Notes: generated by a model not told the origin, from the letters alone. Shown: positions 41,722 to 50,262, numbered from the stretch's first letter. The stretch: 64,000 bases of DNA from Metabacillus flavus (GCF_018283675.1 NZ_JAGVRK010000001.1:248001-312000); one strand, 5' to 3'. Program-made: numbers and translations.

Positions 41722-42237
41722 GTGTCTAATGAAACATCAGAAAACGAGAAAACCCTTAAAAAGATTAAAGAGCTGATCAAGGATGAGAAGGTAGCGATGC
41801 TGACGACCATTTCCCCGGAGGGCAGGCTGATGTCGCGGCCGATGCAAACGCAGGAAGTCAGGATGGAACAGGAAGAGATTTGGTTCATTACCAAAAAAGA
41901 TACAGAAAAATACAAGGAGATTCAAAATAATCCCGCTGTTAACCTAGCCTACGCAGGAAGTTCATACGTTTCGATCAGCGGAACGGCTGAATGTGTCCAG
42001 GATGAAGAGAAGAAGAAGGAATACCTGAATTTTGTGGTTGAAAAAGTACTGAACACGTCTGCTGAAGACGAGGATGTAGTGCTGATTAAGGTGACACCTG
42101 AAATTGCCGAATACTGGGAATCCGGCTTCAGCTTTAAAACGGTTAAGGAATTTGTGAAAAAGATGGCGAGTAAAAATTCGATGGAAGACGGCAATGATTT
42201 GAAGGATACGGTTACTTTTGGCGGAAATACGAAATAG
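41722..42237 (+). CDS. General stress protein 26-like, pyridoxamine 5'-phosphate oxidase family (YdaG-like)
   Basis: A 171-residue split-barrel protein of the PNPOx/FMN-binding family. The N-terminal KVAMLTTISPEGRLMSRPMQ and the following IWFITKKDTEKYKEI segments are typical of general stress protein 26. Start GTG 41722 follows AAGGAGG by eight bases. B. subtilis YdaG is a sigma-B-dependent stress protein; the candidate sigma-B site upstream agrees with that. The reaction is unknown: many members bind FMN or F420-like cofactors without oxidase activity. Confidence 0.85.
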   Translation: MSNETSENEKTLKKIKELIKDEKVAMLTTISPEGRLMSRPMQTQEVRMEQEEIWFITKKDTEKYKEIQNNPAVNLAYAGSSYVSISGTAECVQDEEKKKEYLNFVVEKVLNTSAEDEDVVLIKVTPEIAEYWESGFSFKTVKEFVKKMASKNSMEDGNDLKDTVTFGGNTK

Positions 42238-42675
42238 ATGCAGCAGGCTTTGTTTATTAATAGGGCAATATTTGAAAGAGGCTTCCCAATCGTATGTAAA
42301 CGGTTGAGAAGCTTTTTTTTCCGCTAGGGCAGCACTAGCTAATGAGGCAGATTGATAAGCACGATTACTCACTTCACTTTTTCTAAAATCTTCAATTAAT
42401 CTGCCGGTTATTAAAACAAAAGATACTATAAGAACGGGAAAATACGGAATCGCCATAGAAGTTAGTTTATTAATAATAAAAATCAATAAGAGACCAAGCA
42501 CAAGGTTGATCAGGTGTACTGTTAACAGAGATTCAATGTGATCAGAAGTAAAGCCTGCAAAAAAAACAAAAATTAGAAACAGGGAAGAAAACCATACCCA
42601 GTCCTTAAATGGTAAGAAGGCAATAAAGAGAAGACAAATGAACAGTCCGATCAGGAGAGCGTGCTTTATTTTCAG
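41962..42675 (-). CDS. Candidate four-helix membrane protein with a CTG start (possibly decayed)
   Basis: From CTG 42675 an open frame encodes a protein with four hydrophobic segments (about 5-22, 26-42, 50-72 and 76-92) and then a soluble tail. AAGGGAGG lies seven bases before the CTG, and TTTAAA/TATATA with 17-base spacing at 42735-42707 could be its promoter. The frame remains open through the convergent terminator and 276 bases antisense to the stress protein gene, so the true or ancestral C-terminus may have been lost. I recognise no family. It may be a real gene with a non-ATG start or a pseudogene. Confidence 0.35.
   Translation of the reverse strand: MKIKHALLIGLFICLLFIAFLPFKDWVWFSSLFLIFVFFAGFTSDHIESLLTVHLINLVLGLLLIFIINKLTSMAIPYFPVLIVSFVLITGRLIEDFRKSEVSNRAYQSASLASAALAEKKASQPFTYDWEASFKYCPINKQSLLHLFRISAKSNRILQIIAVFHRIFTRHLFHKFLNRFKAEAGFPVFGNFRCHLNQHYILVFSRRVQYFFNHKIQVFLLLLFILDTFSRSADRNV
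42281..42320 (+). terminator. Terminator after the stress protein gene
   Basis: Twelve-pair stem with one mismatch (about 42281-42292 with 42301-42312) and eight T. Confidence 0.75.
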
Positions 42676-42771
42676 AGTTAGACCTCCCTTAAAATGAGCT
42701 GCCTGGTATATATTTCTTGAAAAGGCTCTTTTAAAGCCTGATGTTGATTTTTAACACATGTTGATTGGAGT

Positions 42772-42888
42772 GGAAGGCGCGAGACTTGAGCTTAGAGCAG
42801 CGGGACAGGTGGGACCCCGCAGTCGCGAAGCGAGGAGGAGGCTCACCGCCCGCCCCGCGGAAAGGGAGCCCTGCAGCGGAAATCAGCC
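42772..42888 (+). repeat. Dispersed GC-rich intergenic repeat, copy 2
   Basis: Direct-strand counterpart of the element at 32984-33092, with the same ordered blocks (ATTGGAG, CAGCGGGACAGGTG, CACCGCCCGCCCCGCGGAAA, AATCAGCC). It lies between two genes and contains no frame. Confidence 0.8.
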
Positions 42889-42907
42889 TAAACAAATCTA
42901 AGTTAAT

Positions 42908-43324
42908 TTAATGGGGAACAGGAATCTCTATTTTCCCGTTCTTATGTATCTCCTCTGTCCCAGCCTCCAGTGCAGTCTTATAATAAAAGCATTTATGCTC
43001 AATGACCTCCATTGTTTTCTTCAATTCTTCCATCTGTGCTTCTACAGTCGCTTTTCGTTCTATAAACATGTCATACCGTTGCTGCAGTGTGGAATCTCCG
43101 TCAGAACACCAATCAATGAAACTTTTAATCTCTTTTATAGGCATCCCGGTGGACTTCAGACATTCAATTACTTTTAAAGCGCCGATATCGGATTCTTTAA
43201 ACAATCGTATTCCGCTTGCTGTCCGTTCTACAAAAGGGATCAGTCCTTCCTTGTCGTAGTATCGCAAGGTATATACGGTTAGATTCAATTCTTTTGCCGC
43301 TTCGCTAATCGAATAGGTTTTCAT
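42908..43324 (-). CDS. MerR family transcriptional regulator
   Basis: A 138-residue MerR-family protein: N-terminal winged HTH (YSISEAAKELNLTVYTLRYYDKEGL), a dimerisation coiled coil (about 78-115) and a short C-terminus with a single Cys (CFYY, near 112). It resembles the thiol- or aldehyde-responsive group that controls alcohol dehydrogenases, such as B. subtilis AdhR, but is not closely identical. Divergent from the alcohol dehydrogenase, with two matching dyads in the shared intergenic region. Inducer unknown. ATG 43324. Confidence 0.88.
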   Translation of the reverse strand: MKTYSISEAAKELNLTVYTLRYYDKEGLIPFVERTASGIRLFKESDIGALKVIECLKSTGMPIKEIKSFIDWCSDGDSTLQQRYDMFIERKATVEAQMEELKKTMEVIEHKCFYYKTALEAGTEEIHKNGKIEIPVPH

Positions 43325-43356
43325 TCGTTATCTCCATTTCTATTTGAAATCTAGAC

Positions 43357-43373
43357 CTTGAGTTAACTCTATG
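43357..43373. promoter_or_regulatory. MerR-type dyad near the regulator gene
   Basis: Core GAGTTAACTC (43360-43369), a perfect palindrome whose AGAGTTAACT half is shared with the second site at 43489-43507. Probably autoregulatory. Confidence 0.6.
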
Positions 43374-43484
43374 TTTTGAAGGGATATTATCACGAATAAT
43401 GAATGAATGTCAAAAGCCCGTATAGGGAAAGTGGGAAACGGGGTGGATAGACATGGATTCTTAAGCGGAACGGAAGCTTATCAC

Positions 43485-43515
43485 TTGACCTAGAGTTAAC
43501 TATAAGGCTTAACAT
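43485..43515 (+). promoter_or_regulatory. MerR-type promoter of the alcohol dehydrogenase gene
   Basis: TTGACC (43485-43490), unusual 19-base spacer and TAACAT (43510-43515). The spacer holds a dyad around AGAGTTAACT (43489-43507). An over-long spacer with a centred dyad is the MerR activation signature. Confidence 0.75.
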
Positions 43516-43636
43516 AGTTTTGTAAGGGGAAAAAACAGGGATAGAAAAGAAGGAAGGGCAATATGCCATGAGTTCATTTTCTGAACCCTGCCATTCTCTT
43601 GAAAAATGAATCTATCAATTACTGGAGGTTTTTTCT

Positions 43637-44677
43637 ATGATTACTGCTAAAGCAAGAGCTGTTGACGGTCCGGACAAACCCTTTAAAGAAGCTGAAATTA
43701 CAAGGCGCGATTTAGATTCTAAAGATGTATTAATCGAAATTAAATTTGCGGGAATCTGCCACTCTGACATCCATACAGCTCACGGGGAGTGGGGAGAGGT
43801 GAACTATCCGCTCGTGCCTGGACATGAGATTGCAGGAATTGTCACGGATGTAGGACCCGAAGTTACAAAATACAAGGTCGGTGACCGGGTAGGGGTCGGA
43901 TGTATGGTTGACTCCTGCGGTGAATGTGAGAACTGCCGCAAGGGAGAGGAACAATACTGCCTAAAAGGAAATATTCCGACCTACGCTGGTGTTGACAGAT
44001 ACGGTGAGCCGACTCAGGGAGGCTATTCTACCCATATTGTTGTGGTTGAGGACTTTGTCTTAAGCATTCCTGATAATATTGAGCTTGATGCAGCAGCACC
44101 GCTTCTTTGTGCAGGAATTACGACATTTTCTCCGCTTCATCATTGGAAAGCGGGTCCAGGCAAAAAAGTAGCGGTTGTTGGTCTCGGCGGTCTTGGCCAT
44201 ATGGCTGTTAAGATTGCACATGCTATGGGTGCAGAAGTGACGGTACTGTCTCAATCATTGAAGAAAAAAGAAGATGGTTTGCGGTTCGGTGCCGATGATT
44301 ACCATGCCACAAGTGATCCGGAGACATTTGAAAAGCTTGCCGGTACGTTTGACCTGATTATTAACACGGTTAGTGCCAAGCTTAACCTGGATGCTTATCT
44401 TTCACTTCTAACTCTTGACGGCAGTTTAGTAAACGTCGGTGCTCCTGCAGAACCGCTGTCAATCAACGTGTTTTCTCTGATTGCTCATCGCCGTTCATTT
44501 GCCGGTTCCTTGATCGGTGGTATTCGTGAGACGCAAGAGATGCTTAATTTCTGTGCAGAGCATCATATTACTCCTGAAATTGAAGTCATCTCGGCTGATC
44601 AAATTGATGAAGCATACAAACGTGTATTAGCTTCAGATGTGAAGTATCGATTTGTGATCGACATTAGCACGATGTGA
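43637..44677 (+). CDS. adhA: Zinc-dependent NAD(P)-alcohol dehydrogenase (AdhA/cinnamyl-alcohol dehydrogenase type)
   Basis: A 346-residue medium-chain dehydrogenase. Catalytic zinc site: Cys41 in GICHSD and His63-Glu64. Structural zinc: Cys94, 97, 100 and 108. GLGGLG nucleotide loop near 176, followed by a Ser-rich SQS segment that suggests NADPH preference. Most like the YahK/AdhA class that reduces aldehydes. ATG 43637 follows GGAGG. The MerR-type promoter and divergent regulator suggest induction by reactive aldehydes or electrophiles; the substrate is inferred. Confidence 0.9.
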   Translation: MITAKARAVDGPDKPFKEAEITRRDLDSKDVLIEIKFAGICHSDIHTAHGEWGEVNYPLVPGHEIAGIVTDVGPEVTKYKVGDRVGVGCMVDSCGECENCRKGEEQYCLKGNIPTYAGVDRYGEPTQGGYSTHIVVVEDFVLSIPDNIELDAAAPLLCAGITTFSPLHHWKAGPGKKVAVVGLGGLGHMAVKIAHAMGAEVTVLSQSLKKKEDGLRFGADDYHATSDPETFEKLAGTFDLIINTVSAKLNLDAYLSLLTLDGSLVNVGAPAEPLSINVFSLIAHRRSFAGSLIGGIRETQEMLNFCAEHHITPEIEVISADQIDEAYKRVLASDVKYRFVIDISTM

Positions 44678-44710
44678 ACTGCATAAAAGAAAAGCTGTAT
44701 TGATCATTTT

Positions 44711-44749
44711 AAGGGTGTCCAAAAAGTTTCTCTTTTGGACACCCTTTTT
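44711..44749 (+). terminator. Bidirectional terminator after adhA
   Basis: Fourteen-pair stem (44711-44724 with 44733-44746) with a T-run. Confidence 0.92.
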
Positions 44750-44845
44750 AACATCACCAGCGAGAAGACCCCCACTTCAAGCGGGCTAAGCGGAGGGTGA
44801 ATTGCGGTTTTAAATGGGTTCAGGCTTGAAAAATTCCCTTCCCTT

Positions 44846-45454
44846 CTAACTCTGCGGCTTAGCCCAGATTAGATGAACCGCTCCGAAAACAGCATGTTCC
44901 TCCCGCTGAACGATTACAGGTGCATCTTCTATCAGTCCCATGATATCCCTGTTCAAATGGCATCCGATCCTCTTTTTATAGACTGGATCGAATGCCTTTT
45001 GAAGCCTCGACAAAAAGCGATTTGTACTCAACCCGTGCTCCAGAAGCAGAATTTGACCATCATTCCGGCACCATTTGGAAAGAAGACGAAGTACGTGATC
45101 TGGATTCGGATAAGCACACATGGACAGTGTGGAAACGACAGTGTCGAACGAATGCTCTGGAAGTTCCAGAGCTTCCACGTTCCCTAAAATGAATTCCACC
45201 TGTATGTTCTCTTCTAACGCTGCTTCTCTGGCTTTTTCAAGCATAGCTGGACTGAAATCAACCGCAGTAATCGATGCACCCTGGGGATAATAAGAGAAGT
45301 TTGTTCCTGCACCCACGGAGACTTCCAAAATGTTTCCTTTTGCTGACAACAGCAGACGCTTCCGCCACTGATGATCGCGTCCCCGCTTCCTGACGCGCAT
45401 CTCGTATTTGCTTGCCTGCCGGTCAAATAGTTTTCGCTGCCTTTGAATGTCCAC
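44846..45454 (-). CDS. Class I SAM-dependent methyltransferase (UbiE/Coq5-like)
   Basis: A 202-residue Rossmann methyltransferase: motif I ILEVSVGAGTNFSYYP near residue 42, acidic VDFSPAML, then FDTVVSTLSMCAYPN and a late ILLLEHG. Start GTG 45454 follows AAAGGAGGA at good spacing. Small-molecule methyltransferase; substrate unknown. Convergent with adhA and monocistronic. Motif I has EVSVGAG rather than the common EVGCGTG, a mild variation. Confidence 0.87.
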   Translation of the reverse strand: MDIQRQRKLFDRQASKYEMRVRKRGRDHQWRKRLLLSAKGNILEVSVGAGTNFSYYPQGASITAVDFSPAMLEKAREAALEENIQVEFILGNVEALELPEHSFDTVVSTLSMCAYPNPDHVLRLLSKWCRNDGQILLLEHGLSTNRFLSRLQKAFDPVYKKRIGCHLNRDIMGLIEDAPVIVQREEHAVFGAVHLIWAKPQS

Positions 45455-45713
45455 ACATCGTCCTCCTTTCCAGAAAAACCTTTCCTTTCTATTTCTAGCT
45501 CATCCCCATCTTTTCCTTTGAAAAGTGGCGGGTGTGCATCCTAACTAATTGAGTGTGTGAAATTTTTCCTTGTTCTCTTTTCCTTTCATGGGTTTTGAGC
45601 GAATCTTTAATTAGATTCCTGATTGAAGGAGGAAAGGACTTTTTCTGGGAACCTTATTGGTGCATCGGTGGTGTTCTTTATTTTCTTTGCAGCAGACAAA
45701 AGGAGTTGGTTTT
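45455..45713. other. Long intergenic stretch before the deacetylase gene
   Basis: Part of a 483-base gap between the methyltransferase and deacetylase starts. I see no convincing promoter in this part; the following 100 bases hold a small ORF and a hairpin. Confidence 0.5.
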
Positions 45714-45815
45714 ATGATAGCGCAGAATATTCGCAAGACAACCTTTACGCCTTTAATTGCAAAGGTTCATAGGCTGTCTTTTTTTGTTAACCAAGTTGAC
45801 CATCTAATCTATTGA
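45714..45815 (+). CDS. Possible 33-residue leader peptide
   Basis: ATG 45714 has AAGGAG eight bases upstream and the frame runs to a TGA at 45813. The product has no recognisable motif. A hairpin with a T-run (45736-45785) lies inside the frame. The frame is also open upstream, so it may be chance. It could be a regulatory leader of the downstream deacetylase gene. Confidence 0.3.
   Translation: MIAQNIRKTTFTPLIAKVHRLSFFVNQVDHLIY
45736..45785 (+). terminator. Terminator-like hairpin upstream of the deacetylase gene
   Basis: Inner seven-pair stem (45740-45746 with 45761-45767) and outer AGACA/TGTCT (45736-45740 with 45775-45779), then seven T. Candidate attenuator. Confidence 0.55.
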
Positions 45816-45937
45816 TTTATTCGGAATCCAGGCATTTGTACAAGCATTTATGTGGAATTCTCATACAAATATACAAAGAGGAAGTTTCAGCAAACCTAAG
45901 CAAAAAAAGAAAGGAAAATTATCTCCTCAGGAATAGG

Positions 45938-46618
45938 ATGAAAAGTATGAATGAGCAGCCCCTCCGCTATGTTTGCTTAACTTTCGATGATGGACCATCC
46001 TCTTATACGGCTAAAATCCTGGATATATTAAAAACTTATCAAATAAGAGCAACATTCTTCATAGTTGGGGAAGAAGCAAAAAAATTCCCGGATATTATTG
46101 AGAGGATCTCCGCTGAAGGGCATGTGATTGGCAATCACACATGGAGCCACCCGAATATAACCCTTCTTTCCAAACATGAGCTTCAACGGGAAATTCATAC
46201 TGCATCTGAGCAAATTGAACAGATCATTCACATAACTCCGGATTTATTTCGTCCTCCCTTTGGAAACATCGATGACCGTGCTTCCAGCATCATTAAAGAA
46301 ATGGGAATGACAACCGTTTTATGGAATGTAGCCGGTAAGGATTGGGTACAGAATATGAACGCTGAAGCATTATGTCAGCACATCATTGCAAGGCTGAAGA
46401 GGCACAGTATTATTCTTCTGCACGATGGGGACCAGCATGGGAGCGGTCCTCGGCATAATACGGTTGAAGCATTGCCGTCTATCATCGAATATCTGATAAA
46501 TAATCAATATAGTTTTATTACAGTTCCAGAGTTCTATCAGCAAGCTTTCAAGATAGAAAAGTGGAATATATGGTACCTTCTGAGATTATTATCAGATTTT
46601 TTTCCCATTCATTTTTAA
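45938..46618 (+). CDS. Polysaccharide deacetylase (NodB-homology domain, CE4)
   Basis: A 226-residue CE4 deacetylase with all NodB motifs: TFDDGP (motif 1, metal/catalytic Asp), GNHTWSHPN (metal His pair), RPPFG, the tryptophan motif WNVAGKDW, and ILLHDG. It would remove N-acetyl groups from GlcNAc/MurNAc-type glycans. There is no N-terminal signal peptide with the ATG 45938 start (AGGA nearby), and the upstream in-frame extension has none either, so export is unexplained. Neighbours encode a glycosyltransferase and methyltransferase. Confidence 0.87.
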   Translation: MKSMNEQPLRYVCLTFDDGPSSYTAKILDILKTYQIRATFFIVGEEAKKFPDIIERISAEGHVIGNHTWSHPNITLLSKHELQREIHTASEQIEQIIHITPDLFRPPFGNIDDRASSIIKEMGMTTVLWNVAGKDWVQNMNAEALCQHIIARLKRHSIILLHDGDQHGSGPRHNTVEALPSIIEYLINNQYSFITVPEFYQQAFKIEKWNIWYLLRLLSDFFPIHF

Positions 46619-46640
46619 CTTACTCCCGCATTGACAGGCA

Positions 46641-46815
46641 GTAAAACCCCCACCCTTAGAATTTAGAGAACGAGAAGGGTAACCGCCCATAAAAGTCCGA
46701 CTGTAAGGAACACAGACTAAGCGCGTCACATCCTGTAGCAACGTCTGTGATCCGTATTCTGCTGGCCTCAACTAACCGTCAGTGGAGGCTAAGGAAAACC
46801 CTCCGCTGATGGAAG
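46641..46815 (+). other. Structured intergenic element, candidate ncRNA or dispersed repeat
   Basis: Three nested or serial stems: ACCCTT/AAGGGT (46652-46657 with 46675-46680), CACAGAC/GTCTGTG (46711-46717 with 46743-46749) and a 13-pair stem (46776-46788 with 46800-46812, two G-T pairs). No open frame and higher GC than the flanking genes. Confidence 0.5.
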
Positions 46816-46851
46816 TTTCACTTTATATCCCAAAAAGAAAGGCTTGAGAAG

Positions 46852-47601
46852 ATGGAGGGGAAAAAAATAAAGTTTTCTATTATCATACCTGCCCATAATG
46901 AAGAAAAATATATCGGAAAGTGTCTGGATTCCATTATGGCTGCGGCAGCACCTTATAAAAACCAAGTTGAAACAATCGTTGTATTAAACCGCTGCACGGA
47001 CCGGACAGAAGAAATTGCAAAATCCTACAATTGCATCACATTAAAAAATGAGGATAAAAATTTGTCCAAAATCAGAAATGCAGGGGCTAAAATTGCCAAA
47101 GGTGATATATTGATTACCATCGATGCTGATACATGCATGAATAAAACACTGCTGGCTGTAATTGATCACGTTTTATCGACAGGCTTATGTATTGGAGGCG
47201 GAGTTACGGGGGTTTTTGACCGTATGTCGCTCGGGATGGCGGCATCGTTAACTTTCCTCACCATTCCGATTATTTTAAAGTATGGATGGATATCTGTAGG
47301 GATTTTCTGGTGCTATAGAAAGGACTTTGAAGCAATCAACGGATTCAATGAAGACATATTGATGCTAGAAGATTGTGATTTTGCTAAACGGCTGTTCGTT
47401 TGGGGATTGAAAAACAAAAAGTTTTTTGGAACCATCCCCTTTGCTATGACCACTTCATCCAGAAAATTCGATAAATACGGAGACTGGATGTTCATAAAGA
47501 GGCCCGAATTAATTTGTGCTTACCTGAAAGAAACCGATCGAAAGCATGCGGATGAGTTGTATTATGAATATGAAAACGAGCGATTAGAACTGAAACATTA
47601 A
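46852..47601 (+). CDS. Family 2 glycosyltransferase
   Basis: A 249-residue GT-A enzyme: FSIIIPAHNEEKYIGKCLDSI at the N-terminus, the DxD-type motif DAD (ITIDADTC) near residue 95, and LMLEDCDFAKRL as the acceptor/catalytic ED segment near 177. A hydrophobic stretch near 125-150 may be membrane-associating. No strong Shine-Dalgarno (AAAGG and GAAG upstream). Sugar donor and acceptor unknown. Probably surface glycan synthesis, given the neighbours. Confidence 0.87.
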   Translation: MEGKKIKFSIIIPAHNEEKYIGKCLDSIMAAAAPYKNQVETIVVLNRCTDRTEEIAKSYNCITLKNEDKNLSKIRNAGAKIAKGDILITIDADTCMNKTLLAVIDHVLSTGLCIGGGVTGVFDRMSLGMAASLTFLTIPIILKYGWISVGIFWCYRKDFEAINGFNEDILMLEDCDFAKRLFVWGLKNKKFFGTIPFAMTTSSRKFDKYGDWMFIKRPELICAYLKETDRKHADELYYEYENERLELKH

Positions 47602-47643
47602 CTGGTTAAGTCCCTATCTCTTTCGAAAGTTAGATCACCTCTA

Positions 47644-47677
47644 GAGCGTTAATCTCCCAAGGATTAACGCTTTTTTG
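47644..47677 (+). terminator. Terminator after the glycosyltransferase gene
   Basis: Ten-pair stem (47644-47653 with 47662-47671), eight-base loop and T-run. Confidence 0.92.
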
Positions 47678-47721
47678 TCGTATAGGAAATTATAAAAAAT
47701 GATTGTTTACTGGATTATACA

Positions 47722-47859
47722 GTGCCTCCGATAATCATCAAATGGGTCCATTTTGATGAAAGTCTGAAGATCCTTGGGGAGCAGGCTGACAAGCTGGCAG
47801 AGGTACTGACGGATGCATCGGAGCAAGTCAGAGGGCTAAAGGTTATCATAGAAAAATAA
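47722..47859 (+). CDS. Small ORF or gene remnant (45 residues)
   Basis: From a GTG at 47722 the frame gives a Glu/Leu-rich, helix-prone peptide (ESLKILGEQADKLAEVL) ending just before a terminator. No ribosome-binding site is visible and the in-frame region upstream is short. It reads like real coding sequence, perhaps the 3' remnant of a lost gene. No family recognised. Confidence 0.3.
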   Translation: MPPIIIKWVHFDESLKILGEQADKLAEVLTDASEQVRGLKVIIEK

Positions 47860-47862
47860 AGA

Positions 47863-47896
47863 AAAAGACTTCCCATACGTTCGGGAAGTCTTTTGT
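47863..47896. terminator. Bidirectional terminator
   Basis: Stem GACTTCCC/GGGAAGTC (about 47868-47875 with 47883-47890) with T-runs in both directions. Shared by the small ORF and the convergent gene. Confidence 0.85.
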
Positions 47897-48405
47897 TATT
47901 TACGCAAAGGCAGCTGAACATTTTCGTTCTCATCAAAATCCCTCAGGGGAGATTCAGGGTGGAAGGGAGTCTCATTCCTTTGTAGTTCCGGATAGTGCGG
48001 CTTCCCGGATGAGCGGTATCTTATATGAAATTCCTCTTGAAATTCAGGTGGTTCTTGTATAGGAGGGGATTGCTTCATGCCGGAAATCCATGTTTCAAAT
48101 CGGTACGTTCCTCTATCTATAATGGCACAGAGATCTTCAAGGGAGTCGGTCAGGTCATTTAAACAGTCCATTCCGTTTCGCAGCAAAATACCTTTTTCAT
48201 TGGCTTTTTCAATAGAATGCTCCAGTCTGTAAGCTTCCTGCTTATAATAAAATTCAATAAAGCAGCTGTTGCGGTCCCAGTTGAAATTGTAATCTTCAAT
48301 TTTCAGCCGTTTGATTACCTTTACAAGCTTTAATTCACAAACGTTTTGCTCCTTGTGCGGCATCCCTTTGAATAGAATATTCTTGAAAAAACGATTCTTG
48401 AACAT
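47896..48405 (-). CDS. Hypothetical protein, 169 residues
   Basis: A soluble protein rich in charged residues with a Pro/Glu-rich C-terminal third; no signal peptide or membrane segment. ATG 48405 is chosen because AGGTGG lies nine bases upstream; a more distal in-frame start exists at 48435. I recognise no domain. It lies between two terminators and so appears monocistronic. Confidence 0.65.
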   Translation of the reverse strand: MFKNRFFKNILFKGMPHKEQNVCELKLVKVIKRLKIEDYNFNWDRNSCFIEFYYKQEAYRLEHSIEKANEKGILLRNGMDCLNDLTDSLEDLCAIIDRGTYRFETWISGMKQSPPIQEPPEFQEEFHIRYRSSGKPHYPELQRNETPFHPESPLRDFDENENVQLPLRK

Positions 48406-48511
48406 GCCAGTCACCCACCTTTTTATTTGTGTCAAGCTTTCCTCTTATTCTATTTATTTCTACAAAAGGAACTAAATCCCTTCATACTGAGGACCGAAAA
48501 GATTTTGTGAA

Positions 48512-48557
48512 AAAAAAGAGACTTCTCAATCGACTGAGAAGTCCTTTTGCCTGCTTC
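48512..48557 (-). terminator. Terminator of the M1 peptidase gene
   Basis: Nine-pair stem (48520-48528 with 48535-48543) and a run of T on the minus strand. Confidence 0.88.
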
Positions 48558-48560
48558 GGA

Positions 48561-50057
48561 TTAGTACTGGTCAGAAGGAAATACGCGGTGCTCTCTGAAA
48601 AATGGAGTCAAATCCATCCCAGTGGATCTTTCCATGGCGGCGATAAAGTCTTTTGTCGTTGAGATGCCGAACTTCATTTCGTTGAAATAATCCTTCATCG
48701 CTTTATAGAAGGCATCGTCTCCCACTTCCAGACGCAGGTCATTGATGGTTGTGGCGCCGTAGTCATAGATGGTGTAGTAATAGGCGCTGATTCCAGCATT
48801 GCCTCTTGCAGTGAAGTCAGAAACCTTGCTTGTCACATGATAATAGGAGTCCGGAAGCGGCGGGACGTTTAATTCATCAAGGCTGTTATCGTAAAGTGCA
48901 GCAGCATAGCTTGCAAACGATTCATCAAGCCAAGGCTCATCAAACTCGTTGTCTCCAATAATTCCATAGAACCATTGGTGGCCGATTTCATGGGCGTTCA
49001 CAGACTTTACCCATTCCTGGGTCCGGTTTTCGCTTAAGCTGATCATGACAAGCTGAGGATATTCCATTCCCCCAAACCAGCCTTCCATAGAAACAACGTC
49101 GAGCTCCGGCCATGGGTATTTGCCGAATTTTTCACTGAACAGCTTGATGCTGTCTTTTCCGGATTCCATTAGGGAAGCGGCATACTTGGCATATTTGTCA
49201 TCGTAATAAACATTCACTTTTACGCCGTTTACCTTAGAGGACAGGATTTTGTACGTAGGGTTCATTTCCATCGCAAAGTCACGTACATCCTCGGCTTTGT
49301 AGTGGTGGGTGGCAAGCTCGCCGTTCACGGCCGGTTTGCCTTGTTCAGTTCCGGTTGCTGCGATGACCTGCTTGCGGTCGGTTGTTACCTTCACATCATA
49401 ATTTCCCGATAAGGAATAGAACGATTCCCCTGCATTAAAGTAGGGATCCACATTCCAGCCTTCCTCGTCGTAAACCGAAAGAATAGGGAACCAGTTCCCC
49501 ATGGAGACGGTATCTCCATACCAGCCGAATCGGTCCTGCTGTTTCGGGAAGCTTACGTTAAAGTTCATCGTAACGGTTGCAGCTTTGTTTTTAGCAAGAG
49601 ACAAATTTGAAATGTGCAATGCTGTGTCTTTTACCTCGGATGATGCCTTTTTGCCATTTACCCGGATGTCTGAGACGTCCATGCTGCCGCCTTTGTCTTT
49701 GAATACATCGGCTCTGCCCCACAGGTTGAAATAGAGCTCGCTGAGGTTGTCTTTCACATTGTTTTTAAAGGTGACACTCATTTTTCCGGTCAGTTTATGA
49801 GTACTCGCGTCATACTTTACATCCATTTTGTAGGAGGGATCTGCGGGTCCTCTTACATCATCCCCGGTGGTTTTCCCTTTTTTCACCCGGCTTTTAGATG
49901 CAAGTAATGGAGCATCTGATAAAGAAGCTCCTTTGTAAGCAGCAAAACTTGGAGAATAGGTTTCCTGCTTCGCTTCTGCCGGCAGTGCAAGCCCTGATGT
50001 TAAAACAGCAATTGCCATTCCTGCCATCCATTTTTTAAATGCGGTCTTTTTAATCAA
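48561..50057 (-). CDS. Secreted M1 family metallopeptidase
   Basis: A 498-residue exported protein: signal peptide 1-29 (basic start, hydrophobic core, cleavage near AEA-K), a beta-rich N-terminal domain, then a gluzincin catalytic domain. Zinc site HEIGH at 356-360 with the third ligand Glu379 (spacing HExxH-18-E). The exopeptidase GxMEN-like motif appears as GGMEYP at 329-334. M1 enzymes are aminopeptidases; the altered GxMEN motif leaves specificity open. TTG 50057 is the start, with AGGAGG seven bases upstream. Monocistronic. Confidence 0.9.
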   Translation of the reverse strand: MIKKTAFKKWMAGMAIAVLTSGLALPAEAKQETYSPSFAAYKGASLSDAPLLASKSRVKKGKTTGDDVRGPADPSYKMDVKYDASTHKLTGKMSVTFKNNVKDNLSELYFNLWGRADVFKDKGGSMDVSDIRVNGKKASSEVKDTALHISNLSLAKNKAATVTMNFNVSFPKQQDRFGWYGDTVSMGNWFPILSVYDEEGWNVDPYFNAGESFYSLSGNYDVKVTTDRKQVIAATGTEQGKPAVNGELATHHYKAEDVRDFAMEMNPTYKILSSKVNGVKVNVYYDDKYAKYAASLMESGKDSIKLFSEKFGKYPWPELDVVSMEGWFGGMEYPQLVMISLSENRTQEWVKSVNAHEIGHQWFYGIIGDNEFDEPWLDESFASYAAALYDNSLDELNVPPLPDSYYHVTSKVSDFTARGNAGISAYYYTIYDYGATTINDLRLEVGDDAFYKAMKDYFNEMKFGISTTKDFIAAMERSTGMDLTPFFREHRVFPSDQY

Positions 50058-50262
50058 TGGAATTCCTCCTTTTCTCGGATAGTTATTTAATTCGGCATTC
50101 GAAATAGATGACCTTGAAGCATTTGTATGATTTTGTAAATCCGTTTTATTAGGTAAAGAATCCTGTAAAGGCTTGCCGGGTGCCGTCGAAATCAGCCCAT
50201 TGTCATGAAATGGCGGAAAAACGGTACAGGAGAATACTCATTAAAAATAACTGCCTGCAGAG

